From an uncultured Prevotellaceae bacterium (lineage in GTDB: Bacteria; Bacteroidota; Bacteroidia; Bacteroidales; Bacteroidaceae), in NCBI GenBank assembly GCA_947167515.1, contig CAMVIM010000010.1:1-64000 (forward strand): a DNA stretch of 64,000 nt, given 5' to 3'. The stretch's first letter is position 1. Each line of letters starts with the position of its first letter. Below the pieces are notes generated by a model. That model was not told the origin of the DNA. It did not search any database and worked only from the letters and a program-made list of their open reading frames with translations. The translations under genes and the position numbers were made by a program. Of the stretch, positions 8,645 to 17,694 are shown in pieces.

Positions 8645-10459
8645 TTACTCTTCGCGGTTGGCGCGTTTGCGCTCCAGGTGGTCGAGAATGATTTTTCGGA
8701 TGCGCATGCTTTTGGGGGTCACTTCCACATACTCGTCAGCCTTGATATATTCCAGTGCCTCTTCCAGCGAGAGAACCACTGGCGGAATGATGTGCGCCTT
8801 CTCGTCGGTGCCGCTCGCGCGTACATTAGTTAATTGCTTTGCCTTCGTCACGTTGATGACAAGGTCTATCTCATGCACGTGTTCACCCACCACTTGACCT
8901 GCATACACCGTGTCTTGGGGCGAGATGAAGAACTTGCCTCGGTCTTGCAGGTGGTCAATCGCATAGGCGAAAGCCGTGCCCGACTCCATGGCGATGAGCG
9001 AGCCATTGGTGCGACGTGTCAGTTCCCCCTTGAAGGGCTGGTAGCTCTTGAAACGGTGTGCCATGATGGCTTCACCCTGGCTGGCGGTGAGTACATTTGT
9101 GCGCAGGCCGATGATGCCGCGCGAAGGAATCTCGAACTCGATGTTCACACGGTCGCCCTGTGCCTCCATGCTCAGCATGTCGCCCTTGCGGCGGGTCACG
9201 AGGTCAATCATCTTGCTGGCAAACTCTTCGGGCACATTGATGGTCAGTTCCTCCACTGGCTCACACTTCTCGCCGTTGATTTCCTTGAAGATGACCTGTG
9301 GCTGACCCACCTGCAGTTCGTAGCCCTCACGTCGCATGGTCTCGATGAGCACGGAAAGGTGCAGCACACCGCGACCGCTCACAATCCATTGGTCGGTGGT
9401 ACCTTCTTTCATTTCCACACGCAAGGCGAGGTTCTTTTCCAGTTCCTTGTAGAGGCGGTCTCCGATGTGGCGGCTGGTGCAGAACTTGCCTTCCTTGCCG
9501 AAGAAGGGCGAGTTGTTGATGGTAAAGAGCATCGACATGGTCGGTTCGTCAATCGAGATGGTGGGCAGTGCCTCTGGCTCCTCGAAGTCGCAGATGGTGT
9601 CGCCAATCTCGAAGTTCGACAAGCCAATCACGGCGCAGATGTCGCCCGAGCTGACCGACTCGGTGGCACGGTGTCCCATGCCCTCAAACGTATGCAGTTC
9701 CTTGATTTTTGTCTTTTCGCTGCTGCCGTTCCGATGCACGATGGTGATGTTCTGTCCGGCTTTCAGTGTGCCGCGATGCACACGTCCCACTGCAATGCGG
9801 CCCGTGTAAGTGGAATAGTCCAAACTCGTGATAAGCATCTGAGCCGTGCCCTCCAGCTGTTCGGGAGCAGGAATCGAGTCGAGAATCACATCCAGCAGGT
9901 AGGTGATGTCGTGGGTCGGCGTGTTATAGTCGGGACCCATCCACCCCTGCTTGGCAGAACCATACACCACGGGGAAGTCCAGCTGGTCTTCGGTGGCATT
10001 GAGCGAGAACATCAGGTCGAACACCATTTCATACACCTCTTCCGGGCGGCAGTTCGGCTTATCGACCTTGTTCACCACCACCACGGGCTTCAGCCCGATT
10101 TCCAGTGCCTTCTGCAGCACGAAACGCGTCTGTGGCATGGGACCTTCGAAGGCATCCACCAGAAGGATGCAGCCGTCCGCCATGTTCAGCACACGCTCCA
10201 CCTCGCCACCGAAGTCCGAGTGTCCCGGTGTGTCGATGACGTTAATCTTAGTGCCCTTATAGTTAATGGAAACGTTCTTTGAGAGAATGGTGATGCCACG
10301 CTCCCTTTCCAACTCGTTGTTATCCAAAATCAAGTCGCCCGTCTGCTGATTCTCACGAAAAAGATTTCCGGCCAACAACATCTTATCGACCAGCGTCGTC
10401 TTTCCGTGGTCAACGTGTGCGATAATCGCAATGTTTCTAATGTCCTGCATATCTGTCAT
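8645..10459 (-). CDS. typA: Translational GTPase TypA/BipA
   Basis: 604 residues from the ATG at 10459; the frame stays open for 19 more codons, but the promoter -7 element lies inside that extension. G1 motif AHVDHGKTT is at residues 14-22, switch II DTPGHSDFGGEVERV follows, and the NKVDK specificity motif is present. EF-G-like domains III and V and the TypA-specific C-terminal region (TPKSMRIRKIILDHLERKR) complete the family architecture. It is a ribosome-binding GTPase that aids ribosome assembly under stress and cold. Single-gene unit with its own promoter and terminator. Met4 (10450) is an alternative start. Confidence 0.95.
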   Translation of the reverse strand: MTDMQDIRNIAIIAHVDHGKTTLVDKMLLAGNLFRENQQTGDLILDNNELERERGITILSKNVSINYKGTKINVIDTPGHSDFGGEVERVLNMADGCILLVDAFEGPMPQTRFVLQKALEIGLKPVVVVNKVDKPNCRPEEVYEMVFDLMFSLNATEDQLDFPVVYGSAKQGWMGPDYNTPTHDITYLLDVILDSIPAPEQLEGTAQMLITSLDYSTYTGRIAVGRVHRGTLKAGQNITIVHRNGSSEKTKIKELHTFEGMGHRATESVSSGDICAVIGLSNFEIGDTICDFEEPEALPTISIDEPTMSMLFTINNSPFFGKEGKFCTSRHIGDRLYKELEKNLALRVEMKEGTTDQWIVSGRGVLHLSVLIETMRREGYELQVGQPQVIFKEINGEKCEPVEELTINVPEEFASKMIDLVTRRKGDMLSMEAQGDRVNIEFEIPSRGIIGLRTNVLTASQGEAIMAHRFKSYQPFKGELTRRTNGSLIAMESGTAFAYAIDHLQDRGKFFISPQDTVYAGQVVGEHVHEIDLVINVTKAKQLTNVRASGTDEKAHIIPPVVLSLEEALEYIKADEYVEVTPKSMRIRKIILDHLERKRANREE

Positions 10460-10473
10460 TTCAAAATCAGGTG

Positions 10474-10481
10474 CAAAGGTA
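10474..10481 (-). promoter_or_regulatory. Promoter -7 element of typA
   Basis: TACCTTTG on the minus strand, 14 nt before the chosen typA ATG, so the leader is very short. Confidence 0.65.
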
Positions 10482-10596
10482 CGAAATAATTGGGAAATGG
10501 GAAATGAGAAGGGCAATTATTTCAAAAAGTGGCAGAAGTGAAAGTCTTTATCCTCATTACTTTTATTACTTTTGAAAAAAAATTGGTTTTTATCCG

Positions 10597-10624
10597 TTTG
10601 AATGAGAAGTTTTTTTTAACTTTG
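10597..10624 (+). promoter_or_regulatory. Promoter of the alpha-glucan phosphorylase gene
   Basis: TTTG (10597-10600), 16 nt, TAACTTTG (10617-10624). The spacer is shorter than the usual 19-20 nt, but the -7 box is perfect. It lies 50 nt before the ATG. Confidence 0.6.
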
Positions 10625-10674
10625 CACAATCCAGGGTATAAAATATCTTAAACTTAAATATAATCAAGTGAAAA

Positions 10675-13254
10675 ATGATGAAAATTAAAGCAGACTATGC
10701 GAATGCACCCCAGTGGAAGGTGCTGACAGTGAAGGCTACATTGCCAGAAGAACTGAAATGTTTGGACGAGATTGCCCACAACATGTGGTGGGTGTGGAAC
10801 TATGAAGCACGTGACCTGTTCCGCGACCTCGATCCAGAGTGTTATCATGACGTGCAGCACAATCCCGTGATGCTTCTGGAACGACTCACCTATGCTCGCA
10901 AGGAGGAAATCCTGAAGGACAAGGCGCTGATGAAGCGTGTGAAGGAAGTGTATGGGAAGTTCCGTAAGTACATGGACGTGAAGCCCGATTCCAGCCGTCC
11001 CTCTGTGGCTTACTTCTGCATGGAGTACGGCATCCACTCGGCGCTGAAGATATATAGTGGTGGTCTGGGTATGCTGGCTGGTGACTATGTGAAGGAAGCC
11101 AGCGACTCCAACGTGGATATGTGTGCTGTCGGCTTCCTCTATCGTTTCGGCTACTTCACGCAGAGCCTCTCGATGGACGGTCAGCAGATTGCCAACTATG
11201 AGGCGCAGAACTTCGGCAGTCTTCCCATTGAGCGTCAGCTTGACGAGGACGGGAATCCGATGGTCATCGCCGTGCCTTATAACACCTATCATGTGCATGC
11301 TTATGTATGGCGTGTGAATGTGGGTCGTGTGAAGCTCTACTTGCTCGATACCGACAACGAGATGAACTCTGAGTACGACAAGCCTATCACGCATTCCCTC
11401 TATGGTGGCGACTGGGAGAACCGTCTGAAGCAGGAGATTCTGCTTGGCATCGGCGGCATGCTGATGTTGAAGAGGCTCGGCATCAAGAAGGACATCTACC
11501 ACTGCAACGAGGGTCATGCCGCCCTGTGCAACCTGCAGCGACTCTGCGACTACATTGATGAAGGCCTCAACTTCAACGAGGCCATGGAGCTTGTGCGCGC
11601 CTCTTCCCTCTACACCGTCCACACCCCCGTGCCTGCCGGACACGACTACTTCGACGAAGGTCTCTTCGGTAAATACATGGGTGGTTATCCCCAGAAACTC
11701 GGCATCTCCTGGGACGAGTTCATCGGCATGGGACGCACCAACCCTGATGACCACGGCGAGAAGTTCTGCATGAGCACCTTTGCCTGCAACACCTGTCAGG
11801 AAGTCAATGGCGTGTCCATGCTTCATGGTAAAGTTTCCCAAAAGATGTTTGCCAACATCTGGGCAGGCTACTATCCAGAAGAAAATCACGTGGGTTACGT
11901 CACCAATGGTGTACACTTCCCCACATGGGCTGCCACTGAATGGCGCAAGATATATGATAAATACTTCGACAAGAAGTTCCTCAGCGACCAGTCGAACGAG
12001 TCCATCTGGCACGGCATCTACAACTGTCCGGACGAGGAGATTTGGGAGACTCGCAAGGCACTCAAGAAGGTTCTCTTTGACTATGTGCTGATTCAGTTCC
12101 AGAACACGTGGCTGAAGAATCAGGGCGACCCTGCGCGTATCACCAAGCTGATAGAACGCTTCAACCCCAATGCCCTCGTTATCGGATTCTGCCGTCGTTT
12201 TGCCACATACAAGCGTGCTCACCTGCTCTTCACAGACTTGGAGCGTCTGAAGAAGATTGTCAATGACCCCGAGCGTCCTATCATCTTCCTCTTCGCAGGC
12301 AAGGCGCATCCAGCCGATGGCGCAGGACAGGGACTCATCAAGAAGATATACGAAATCAGTCAGCAGCCCGACTTCCAGGGGAAGATCATCTTCGTGGAAG
12401 ACTACGACTTCATGCTGGCTCGCAATCTCGTGGCAGGTGTGGATATCTGGATGAACACGCCGACCCGTCCGTTGGAGGCATCAGGCACCTCGGGTGAGAA
12501 GGCCGAGATGAATGGTGTGGTCAACCTCAGCGTGAAGGACGGCTGGTGGCTCGAAGGCTACCGCGAAGGCGCAGGATGGGCACTGACCGAGCAACGCACC
12601 TACCAGAATCAGGAGCTTCAGGACAAGCTTGATGCAGCCACCATCTACTATCTCTTGGAAAATGAAATCGCGCCCCTCTATTACGACAAGGATGAGAGCG
12701 GCATCTCAAGAGGCTGGATTCAGGTCATCAAGAACTCTATTGCCCAGATTGCTCCGCACTATACGATGAAGCGTCAACTCGATGACTACTACTCCAAGTT
12801 CTACGTGAAGGAAGCCAAACGCTTCAAGGAACTCTCTAAAGACAGCTGCCGTTTGGCCAAGGAACTGGCTCTGTGGAAGGAAATCGTAGCACAGCGCTGG
12901 GATTCCATCAAAGTGGTGAGCTCCGAGTGGAACTTCCCAGCCACAGGAGGCGAAGCGGGAAGTCAGTACAACCTCAAGTATGTGATTGACGAGCAGGGAC
13001 TCAACGATGCCGTAGGATTGGAGAAAGTCAATATCCTTGTGGATAAAAACGGCGAGGAGAAGGTCTTCTCCGTGGAGCCGCTGACGATGACGGGTCACGA
13101 AGGCAATCAGTACACTTTCGAGGCCACGCTCACACCCCGTCAGTTTGGACAGTACAAGAGTGCAGTGCGTATGTATCCCAAGCACCCGAATCTCCCTCAC
13201 CGTCAGGACTTCTGCTACCTCAAGTGGCTGGAACTCCCTGCATTCAACAATTAG
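10675..13254 (+). CDS. glgP: Alpha-glucan family phosphorylase (glycogen phosphorylase, GT35)
   Basis: 859 residues. The N-terminal DUF3417-type region ([21 protein letters not shown]) marks the bacterial alpha-glucan phosphorylase subfamily rather than the classical MalP type. The pyridoxal phosphate site is [14 protein letters not shown] with Lys609. [13 protein letters not shown] and [14 protein letters not shown] are conserved phosphate and substrate-site segments. The enzyme releases glucose-1-phosphate from glycogen or maltodextrins in the cytoplasm. Start MMK: either of the two methionines could serve. A long open frame on the opposite strand (10654-12309) is a codon-usage shadow. The next gene follows after 26 bp and may be co-transcribed. 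Confidence 0.93.
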   Translation: MMKIKADYANAPQWKVLTVKATLPEELKCLDEIAHNMWWVWNYEARDLFRDLDPECYHDVQHNPVMLLERLTYARKEEILKDKALMKRVKEVYGKFRKYMDVKPDSSRPSVAYFCMEYGIHSALKIYSGGLGMLAGDYVKEASDSNVDMCAVGFLYRFGYFTQSLSMDGQQIANYEAQNFGSLPIERQLDEDGNPMVIAVPYNTYHVHAYVWRVNVGRVKLYLLDTDNEMNSEYDKPITHSLYGGDWENRLKQEILLGIGGMLMLKRLGIKKDIYHCNEGHAALCNLQRLCDYIDEGLNFNEAMELVRASSLYTVHTPVPAGHDYFDEGLFGKYMGGYPQKLGISWDEFIGMGRTNPDDHGEKFCMSTFACNTCQEVNGVSMLHGKVSQKMFANIWAGYYPEENHVGYVTNGVHFPTWAATEWRKIYDKYFDKKFLSDQSNESIWHGIYNCPDEEIWETRKALKKVLFDYVLIQFQNTWLKNQGDPARITKLIERFNPNALVIGFCRRFATYKRAHLLFTDLERLKKIVNDPERPIIFLFAGKAHPADGAGQGLIKKIYEISQQPDFQGKIIFVEDYDFMLARNLVAGVDIWMNTPTRPLEASGTSGEKAEMNGVVNLSVKDGWWLEGYREGAGWALTEQRTYQNQELQDKLDAATIYYLLENEIAPLYYDKDESGISRGWIQVIKNSIAQIAPHYTMKRQLDDYYSKFYVKEAKRFKELSKDSCRLAKELALWKEIVAQRWDSIKVVSSEWNFPATGGEAGSQYNLKYVIDEQGLNDAVGLEKVNILVDKNGEEKVFSVEPLTMTGHEGNQYTFEATLTPRQFGQYKSAVRMYPKHPNLPHRQDFCYLKWLELPAFNN

Positions 13255-13280
13255 TCAAACTATACATAAAAAGAAAGAAT

Positions 13281-14267
13281 ATGAAAAAAGTTATTTCTAT
13301 TTTGATGATGCTGCTGGTGGGAGGCATGGCCTTTGCCCAGAGTAAAAATGGACAATTTCGCGAACGTATGGACAGCGTGTTGCGTACAAGGTATGCGAAG
13401 GTGTCTTACGACACTCTCTACATCAAGCGTCCAGATGCTAAGCTGACGCTGAAGTTTAGGGGTAACCTGTCGGGCAACTCCATTCGTGTGAAGCAAACGA
13501 CGGATGAACAAGTCCGTGCCAAACTGAGCACAGACCTCCGTGCCACGGCCAGTGTGGCTGCCACCTACTATGGCATCACGGCTGGCGTATCCATCAACCC
13601 TGCCCAGTTCAGCGGTAAGAAATACAAGGACTGGGAACTGAACCTGAATGCCTATTTCAACCGATTCGGCCTCGAGGTGGGTTACCAGTATGCCAAGACA
13701 CTGTCGGGTGACATATCTGATGTCAATGAAACGTTCCATCTTGACAAGGGTCTCGTGCGCTTGTCCAATATCTACGTGACGGGCTACTATGCGTTCAACC
13801 ATCGCCGATTCTCCTATCCAGCCGCCTTCACACAGTCCTACATTCAGAAGCGGTCGGCAGGTTCTTGGCTGGTGGGCTTCTCCTATCAGGGAGGCAGCAT
13901 CAAGACGACAGGCAAGGCGACTGAAGAATATGGTACAGAGGCGCGTTTCTATGTGGGCAATTTCGCCATCGGTGGCGGCTATGGCTACAATCTTGTGGCA
14001 AAGAAGTGGCTCTTCCACCTCTCCGCTCAACCTAACGTCATCATCTTCAACAGCAACAACACTAAGATCAATGGCGAGAAGACCTCGGAATCACTTCATT
14101 TCCCTGAAATGATCATCAACAGCCGTGCAGCCATCCTCTACAACATCAGCCCCAAGTACTTCGTCGGTTCCACCGTCTTGGTCAACACCTCGCTGTTGGG
14201 CGACACGGACGACTACACCCGACAGGTGAAATGGCGTGCCCGTGCATTTTTTGGCATGAGACTGTAA
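13281..14267 (+). CDS. DUF4421 family outer-membrane protein
   Basis: 328 residues from the ATG at 13281 (MKKVISILMMLLVGGMAFAQ, a clear signal peptide cleaved after AFAQ); upstream in-frame codons overlap the end of glgP. The mature protein starts with a conserved MDSVLRTRYAKVSYDTLYIKRP and continues as alternating strands ending in ARAFFGMRL with a terminal hydrophobic residue, as expected for an outer-membrane beta-barrel. I recognise DUF4421; its function is unknown. It lies 26 bp after glgP and ends before a strong shared terminator. Confidence 0.8.
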   Translation: MKKVISILMMLLVGGMAFAQSKNGQFRERMDSVLRTRYAKVSYDTLYIKRPDAKLTLKFRGNLSGNSIRVKQTTDEQVRAKLSTDLRATASVAATYYGITAGVSINPAQFSGKKYKDWELNLNAYFNRFGLEVGYQYAKTLSGDISDVNETFHLDKGLVRLSNIYVTGYYAFNHRRFSYPAAFTQSYIQKRSAGSWLVGFSYQGGSIKTTGKATEEYGTEARFYVGNFAIGGGYGYNLVAKKWLFHLSAQPNVIIFNSNNTKINGEKTSESLHFPEMIINSRAAILYNISPKYFVGSTVLVNTSLLGDTDDYTRQVKWRARAFFGMRL

Positions 14268-14333
14268 GGGTATGAGTGAGGAGTGAGGGATGCCCTACCT
14301 ACTCACGCAGACATTTGTTTGATTCCCATAAAA

Positions 14334-14375
14334 GGCAACCGCGACTTCCCAATGAGGAAAGTCGCGGTTGTTTTT
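14334..14375. terminator. Bidirectional terminator between DUF4421 gene and rpsO
   Basis: GC-rich inverted repeat CAACCGCGACTT...AAGTCGCGGTTG followed by TTTTT on the plus strand and by CCTTTTA on the minus strand. The flanking genes converge on it. Confidence 0.85.
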
Positions 14376-14393
14376 GCTGAATGTCCGAAAGGA

Positions 14394-14663
14394 TTACTTA
14401 CGGAGACCAAGCTTCTTGACGATGGCACGATAGCGCTCGATGTCCTTCTTCTTGAGGTAAGAGAGGAAACGACGACGCTGACCTACGAGCTTCACGAGTG
14501 AGCGGTTCGTCACAAAGTCCTTGTGGTTAGCCTTCACGTGCTCAGTCAGGTGCTGAATGCGGTAGGTGAGAAGTGCGATCTGGCTCTCGCAAGAGCCTGT
14601 GTCAGTGGCAGAAGCACCATACTCGGCGAAAATCTCTGCCTTCTTTGCTGAATCTAAATACAT
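14394..14663 (-). CDS. rpsO: 30S ribosomal protein S15
   Basis: 89 residues, the standard length. SCESQIALLTYRIQHLTEHV and LVGQRRRFLSYLKKKDIERY are the conserved rRNA-binding helices; S15 binds 16S rRNA early in 30S assembly. In other bacteria S15 represses its own mRNA, and the long leader here would allow that, but I cannot show it. Monocistronic between a promoter at 14822 and a terminator. Confidence 0.97.
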   Translation of the reverse strand: MYLDSAKKAEIFAEYGASATDTGSCESQIALLTYRIQHLTEHVKANHKDFVTNRSLVKLVGQRRRFLSYLKKKDIERYRAIVKKLGLRK

Positions 14664-14829
14664 AATTTTTTAGTGTATAAATAATAAATAATGTGTTATT
14701 CAACGCACCATCATCTTTTCAGCCAGATCAATGGCTCGTTGAAAATCAAGTGCAAGCCGAACGCAGAGCAAAACATGGTTTAGCTATGCTGAGGCGCAGC
14801 CTGGATTATGTAAATCGGGTGCAAAGGTA
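14664..14829 (-). promoter_or_regulatory. rpsO promoter and roughly 155-nt leader
   Basis: The -7 box TACCTTTG lies at 14822-14829 (minus strand). The leader between it and the rpsO ATG contains AGGCTGCGCCTCAGCAT, which can fold locally (GGCTG/CAGC-type pairing), and several GC-rich segments embedded in A/T-rich DNA. No other gene is seen in the gap. Confidence 0.55.
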
Positions 14830-14913
14830 TGAAAAAGTTGGGAATTAGGAATGAGAAATGGTGAATTATTTGCAGTCCAGGTGCTTTTTTATGAGAAAAC
14901 ACTCCTTTTTTGT

Positions 14914-15816
14914 TTATTTCTTCTCTTCTGCTTGCCGTTGTAGCCATTCCTCCTTGGTGCGACTCCAGCGTTTGTGAGTCCAGAGCCACATTTCGGGGTG
15001 AGCGTTGATGTCGGCTTCGAGCATTTCGAAGTAGCGGTTGGTGAGGGTGTTTTCGGGCACAGAGGCCAGGTGGTCTTCCATGGGGATGATGTCGAGGTGG
15101 TAGTAGCCTCGTTTGGGACGGCTCATACGGCCATACATCATGAAAGCATCGACCTTGCGGGCTATGTGCTCGGCTCCGATGAAGACGGCGGTGTCGTGGT
15201 TGAGGAAAGGCACGAAATGGTGGATGCTGCTCCATTTGGGTTGCTGGTCGCTGATGAAGCCGATGACGTAGTTCTTATCCTCGCGGCGCAGTTGCAGGAT
15301 GCGTCGGAAAGTCTCCTTCATCTCGATGTTGATGCCGCCGTACTGTCCGCGCAGTTCGAGAAAGAAGCGGTTCATGAAGTGGTCGTAGATGTGGTGGTAG
15401 ATCTGGGCAGAGGTGCACCACGGTTGCATGTGGTAGTTGATGGAGGCAATCCATTCCCAGTTGCCGAAGTGGCTCAGATAGAGGAAGTGGAACTTTTGTC
15501 CTGCCTCATGTCGTTTTTTTGCCTCGTCAAGTCCACTGAAAGTCATGCGGCGCATCATTTCCTCTTTCGACATGGAGAGCATCTTGATGTCCTCTACAAA
15601 GAGGTCGCAGAACTGGTGGTAGAACTTCCGTTCGATGTCCCGCAGTTCCTTGTCTGACTTTTCAGGGAAGGCACTCCGCAGGTTCTCGCGCACGATCTGT
15701 TTGCGGTAGAATTGGCGGACAAAGAGGCTGAGGAAATCAGACAGGGCATAGAGCACGGGGAAGGGTAGGAGGCTCAATGTCCAGAGCAGACCTTTGATGA
15801 ACTTATAACTTTTCAT
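14914..15816 (-). CDS. LpxL/HtrB-type lysophospholipid or lipid A acyltransferase
   Basis: 300 residues with an N-terminal membrane anchor (LLWTLSLLPFPVLYALSDFLSL trimmed to residues 10-32). The catalytic H(X4)E motif is HFGNWE with His116 and Glu121. RENLRSAFPEKS near residue 43 is the conserved segment that precedes it. It probably transfers a secondary acyl chain to the lipid A precursor at the inner membrane. It follows the GT9 gene by 47 bp of GTGAAAA repeats, the last repeat unit (ATGAAAA) providing the start codon. The pair suggests LPS assembly. Confidence 0.85.
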   Translation of the reverse strand: MKSYKFIKGLLWTLSLLPFPVLYALSDFLSLFVRQFYRKQIVRENLRSAFPEKSDKELRDIERKFYHQFCDLFVEDIKMLSMSKEEMMRRMTFSGLDEAKKRHEAGQKFHFLYLSHFGNWEWIASINYHMQPWCTSAQIYHHIYDHFMNRFFLELRGQYGGINIEMKETFRRILQLRREDKNYVIGFISDQQPKWSSIHHFVPFLNHDTAVFIGAEHIARKVDAFMMYGRMSRPKRGYYHLDIIPMEDHLASVPENTLTNRYFEMLEADINAHPEMWLWTHKRWSRTKEEWLQRQAEEKK

Positions 15817-15854
15817 TCTTCACTTTTCCTTTTTCACTTTTCACACTTCTCATT
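15811..15854 (-). repeat. GTGAAAA heptanucleotide repeats at the acyltransferase start
   Basis: On the minus strand the gap reads GTGAAAA, GTGAAAA, AGGAAAA, GTGAAGA, ATGAAAA: 7-nt units, the last of which contains the start codon. Confidence 0.75.
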
Positions 15855-15863
15855 ATCCCTTCT

Positions 15864-16943
15864 TCATGCTTTCCTTTCCAGCATGTTGACGGCTGCCTCC
15901 ACCACACGCTCTGGCTGGATATTCATGCAGCGCAGGTCGCCCCACTTACAGGGTGTCTTGCCATAGATGGAGCAGGGTCGGCAGGGGAGGTCGAGTTGCA
16001 GTTCGCTGTCGGGCGTTTGTCCGTAGCCGGAAAATCCCGCTTTCGGGTGGGTGGCGCCCCAGATGGAGAGGACAGGAGTGCCGAAGATGGAGGCGATGTG
16101 CATGTTGGCCGAATCCATCGACAGCATTAGGTCGAGCCGAGCCATCAGCAGCATCTCGTTCTTCAAGCCACCGAGTTTGCCACAGATGCTTTGAATGGAG
16201 AATTGAGAATTAGGGGTTGCAGAGGGCCTTTCCCATTGGGCAAGGATGTCAGCCTCCTTCTTGCCAGCACCGAACAGGAGCACTTTGTAGCCTCTGTCGG
16301 CCAATTGATTCACTACCTGCCGCATCCGTTCCAGCGGGTAAATCTTTTGGGCATGGGCTGCAAAGGGAGCCACGCCCACCCACTTCTCGCCTGCCTGCTT
16401 GCGGCCCACGAGGGAGCGGACGGGTGTCATGCTCTCGTTGTGTAAATCTACCTGAATCTTTTTCGACAAATTGACCTCGAAGCCCAATGCGCCAAAAACC
16501 TCGGCATAGCGTTTCATCATCGGTTTCAGGGCTGGATGGGTCTGTCCGTTGCCAATCAGTTCCTTCTTCTCCTTGCGGCCCTTGTCAATGACTGCCACTC
16601 GGGTGCCTGCCATAGAGAAACAGGTGCGGATGTATTTGGAACGTAGCACATCGTGCAGGTCTGCCACCGCGTCGAAATGTCCTTTCTTCAGGCGGTTGTA
16701 GAGTCGGGTCAAGCCGATGAGGCCGTCCTGCTGGTCAAAATCGACTCCCTTCACCTGCACGTTGGCGGGCAGCCACTCGAACAGGGGCACAAAGCGGGTG
16801 CGTGTCAGCACGGTGATGCGCAGGTCGGGGTGTTGCGAAGCCAGTGCATGCAGCACCGGCACCGTCATGGCGGCATCGCCCATGGCACTGAATCGCATGA
16901 CCAGCAACCGCTTGATGGATGAGTCTTTGTGTGAGCCGAACAT
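15864..16943 (-). CDS. Glycosyltransferase family 9 (heptosyltransferase-like)
   Basis: 359 residues. RLLVMRFSAMGDAAMTVPVL at the N-terminus is the GT9 signature, and MLSMDSANMHIASIFGTPVLSIWGATHPK is the C-terminal sugar-nucleotide site (given here in parts: MLSMDSANMHIA and GTPVLSIWGATHPK). Cys-rich PCRPCSIYGKTPCKWGDLRCM near the end is typical of Bacteroidetes members. It likely adds a core sugar to LPS. Odd: residues around 247-256 (PNSQFSIQS) are encoded by GAGAATT heptanucleotide repeats like those upstream of its own start, so an intergenic repeat appears to sit in frame in a loop. First gene of an LPS pair with the acyltransferase. Confidence 0.88.
   Translation of the reverse strand: MFGSHKDSSIKRLLVMRFSAMGDAAMTVPVLHALASQHPDLRITVLTRTRFVPLFEWLPANVQVKGVDFDQQDGLIGLTRLYNRLKKGHFDAVADLHDVLRSKYIRTCFSMAGTRVAVIDKGRKEKKELIGNGQTHPALKPMMKRYAEVFGALGFEVNLSKKIQVDLHNESMTPVRSLVGRKQAGEKWVGVAPFAAHAQKIYPLERMRQVVNQLADRGYKVLLFGAGKKEADILAQWERPSATPNSQFSIQSICGKLGGLKNEMLLMARLDLMLSMDSANMHIASIFGTPVLSIWGATHPKAGFSGYGQTPDSELQLDLPCRPCSIYGKTPCKWGDLRCMNIQPERVVEAAVNMLERKA
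16194..16214 (-). repeat. Heptanucleotide repeat inside the GT9 gene
   Basis: Plus-strand reading GAATGGA, GAATTGA, GAATTAG. Three 7-nt units equal 21 nt, so the array keeps the reading frame. Confidence 0.6.
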
Positions 16944-16969
16944 AAGGGTTCTTTCCGTTTTGTTGGTGG

Positions 16970-16977
16970 CAAAGGTA
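16970..16977 (-). promoter_or_regulatory. Promoter -7 element of the GT9-acyltransferase pair
   Basis: TACCTTTG on the minus strand, 26 nt before the GT9 ATG. Confidence 0.65.
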
Positions 16978-16984
16978 CGAAAAA

Positions 16985-17022
16985 TAATTGAGAAAGGAGA
17001 ATTGAGAAAGGAGAATTAAGAG
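16985..17022. repeat. AATTGAG/AAAGGAG heptanucleotide repeats
   Basis: Units AATTGAG, AAAGGAG, AATTGAG, AAAGGAG, AATTAAG alternate with a strict 7-nt period in the divergent gap between the GT9 gene and the secreted-protein cluster. Confidence 0.75.
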
Positions 17023-17083
17023 TTGGGAACAGAGAATTTTGACTTTTTCTGACTTTTCTCATGTGTAGTTTCTTTTATTTTTG

Positions 17084-17092
17084 TATATTTGC
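17084..17092 (+). promoter_or_regulatory. Promoter -7 element of the secreted-protein cluster
   Basis: TATATTTG on the plus strand, 32 nt before the ATG at 17124. No good -33 box is visible. Confidence 0.45.
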
Positions 17093-17123
17093 CCCCGATT
17101 TGGGTCATAAAAACCAGGATGAT

Positions 17124-17681
17124 ATGAAAAAGATTCAATTGTTATTGATGTGTTTGTTGGCGGCAGTGGCCATGCAAGCACAGACCTCTGCCAAGGCGAA
17201 GGCGCGTGTGGCTGAGGTGCGGAAACTCTATGCCGAAGCCAAGGAAAGCATGGCGTATAACGACCAAGAGGACTATCCGGCTGTGAGTGGCATGGAAACC
17301 ACCTATTACTACATGGCTCCTGGTGCTGGCCCCATCAAGCACTATGTCAAGTACTACATGGAGTCGGACGAAACTGATGAGGGCGTGATATTGGGCTACA
17401 GGCCTTACTTCGTCAGCGATTCCTACAACAGCGGTGCGCGTAAGATTTATGAAGAATATCTGCTGGATAGTGAGACGGGCAAGCTGGTTTTTGCCTATGC
17501 CTATGAGGAAAACGGCGACGGAACCAAGAACGAGGGACGCTACTATTACTACAAGGATGGCTCCCTGGCGCATCAGGACGTGAAGGTCGATCAGGAGTGG
17601 GGAGCGTACTTTAGCGATAAGTACCTCAGAGAGCGTTCGTCCAGCCTTCGGAAGGCTTTCGACTGGATGATGAACCATTAA
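17124..17681 (+). CDS. Secreted hypothetical protein
   Basis: 185 residues from the ATG at 17124 (MKKIQLLLMCLLAAVAMQAQ, signal peptide ending AQA-Q type); the longer frame upstream runs through the promoter. The mature protein is rich in Tyr and Glu (METTYYYMAPGAGPIKHYVK, EGRYYYYKDG) and ends in a basic/aromatic helix. I do not recognise a family. First of four same-strand genes for exported proteins that run to the terminator at 20950; 13 bp separate it from the next gene. Confidence 0.75.
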   Translation: MKKIQLLLMCLLAAVAMQAQTSAKAKARVAEVRKLYAEAKESMAYNDQEDYPAVSGMETTYYYMAPGAGPIKHYVKYYMESDETDEGVILGYRPYFVSDSYNSGARKIYEEYLLDSETGKLVFAYAYEENGDGTKNEGRYYYYKDGSLAHQDVKVDQEWGAYFSDKYLRERSSSLRKAFDWMMNH

Positions 17682-17694
17682 AAACTGAACAGAT

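Noticed and set aside
8834..10282. 482-codon frame opposite typA
   Set aside because: Shadow of a highly conserved GTPase gene; no start context or family.
10654..12309. 551-codon open frame antisense to glgP
   Set aside because: Mirrors the codon pattern of the well-supported phosphorylase; its translation has no domain signature and no promoter.
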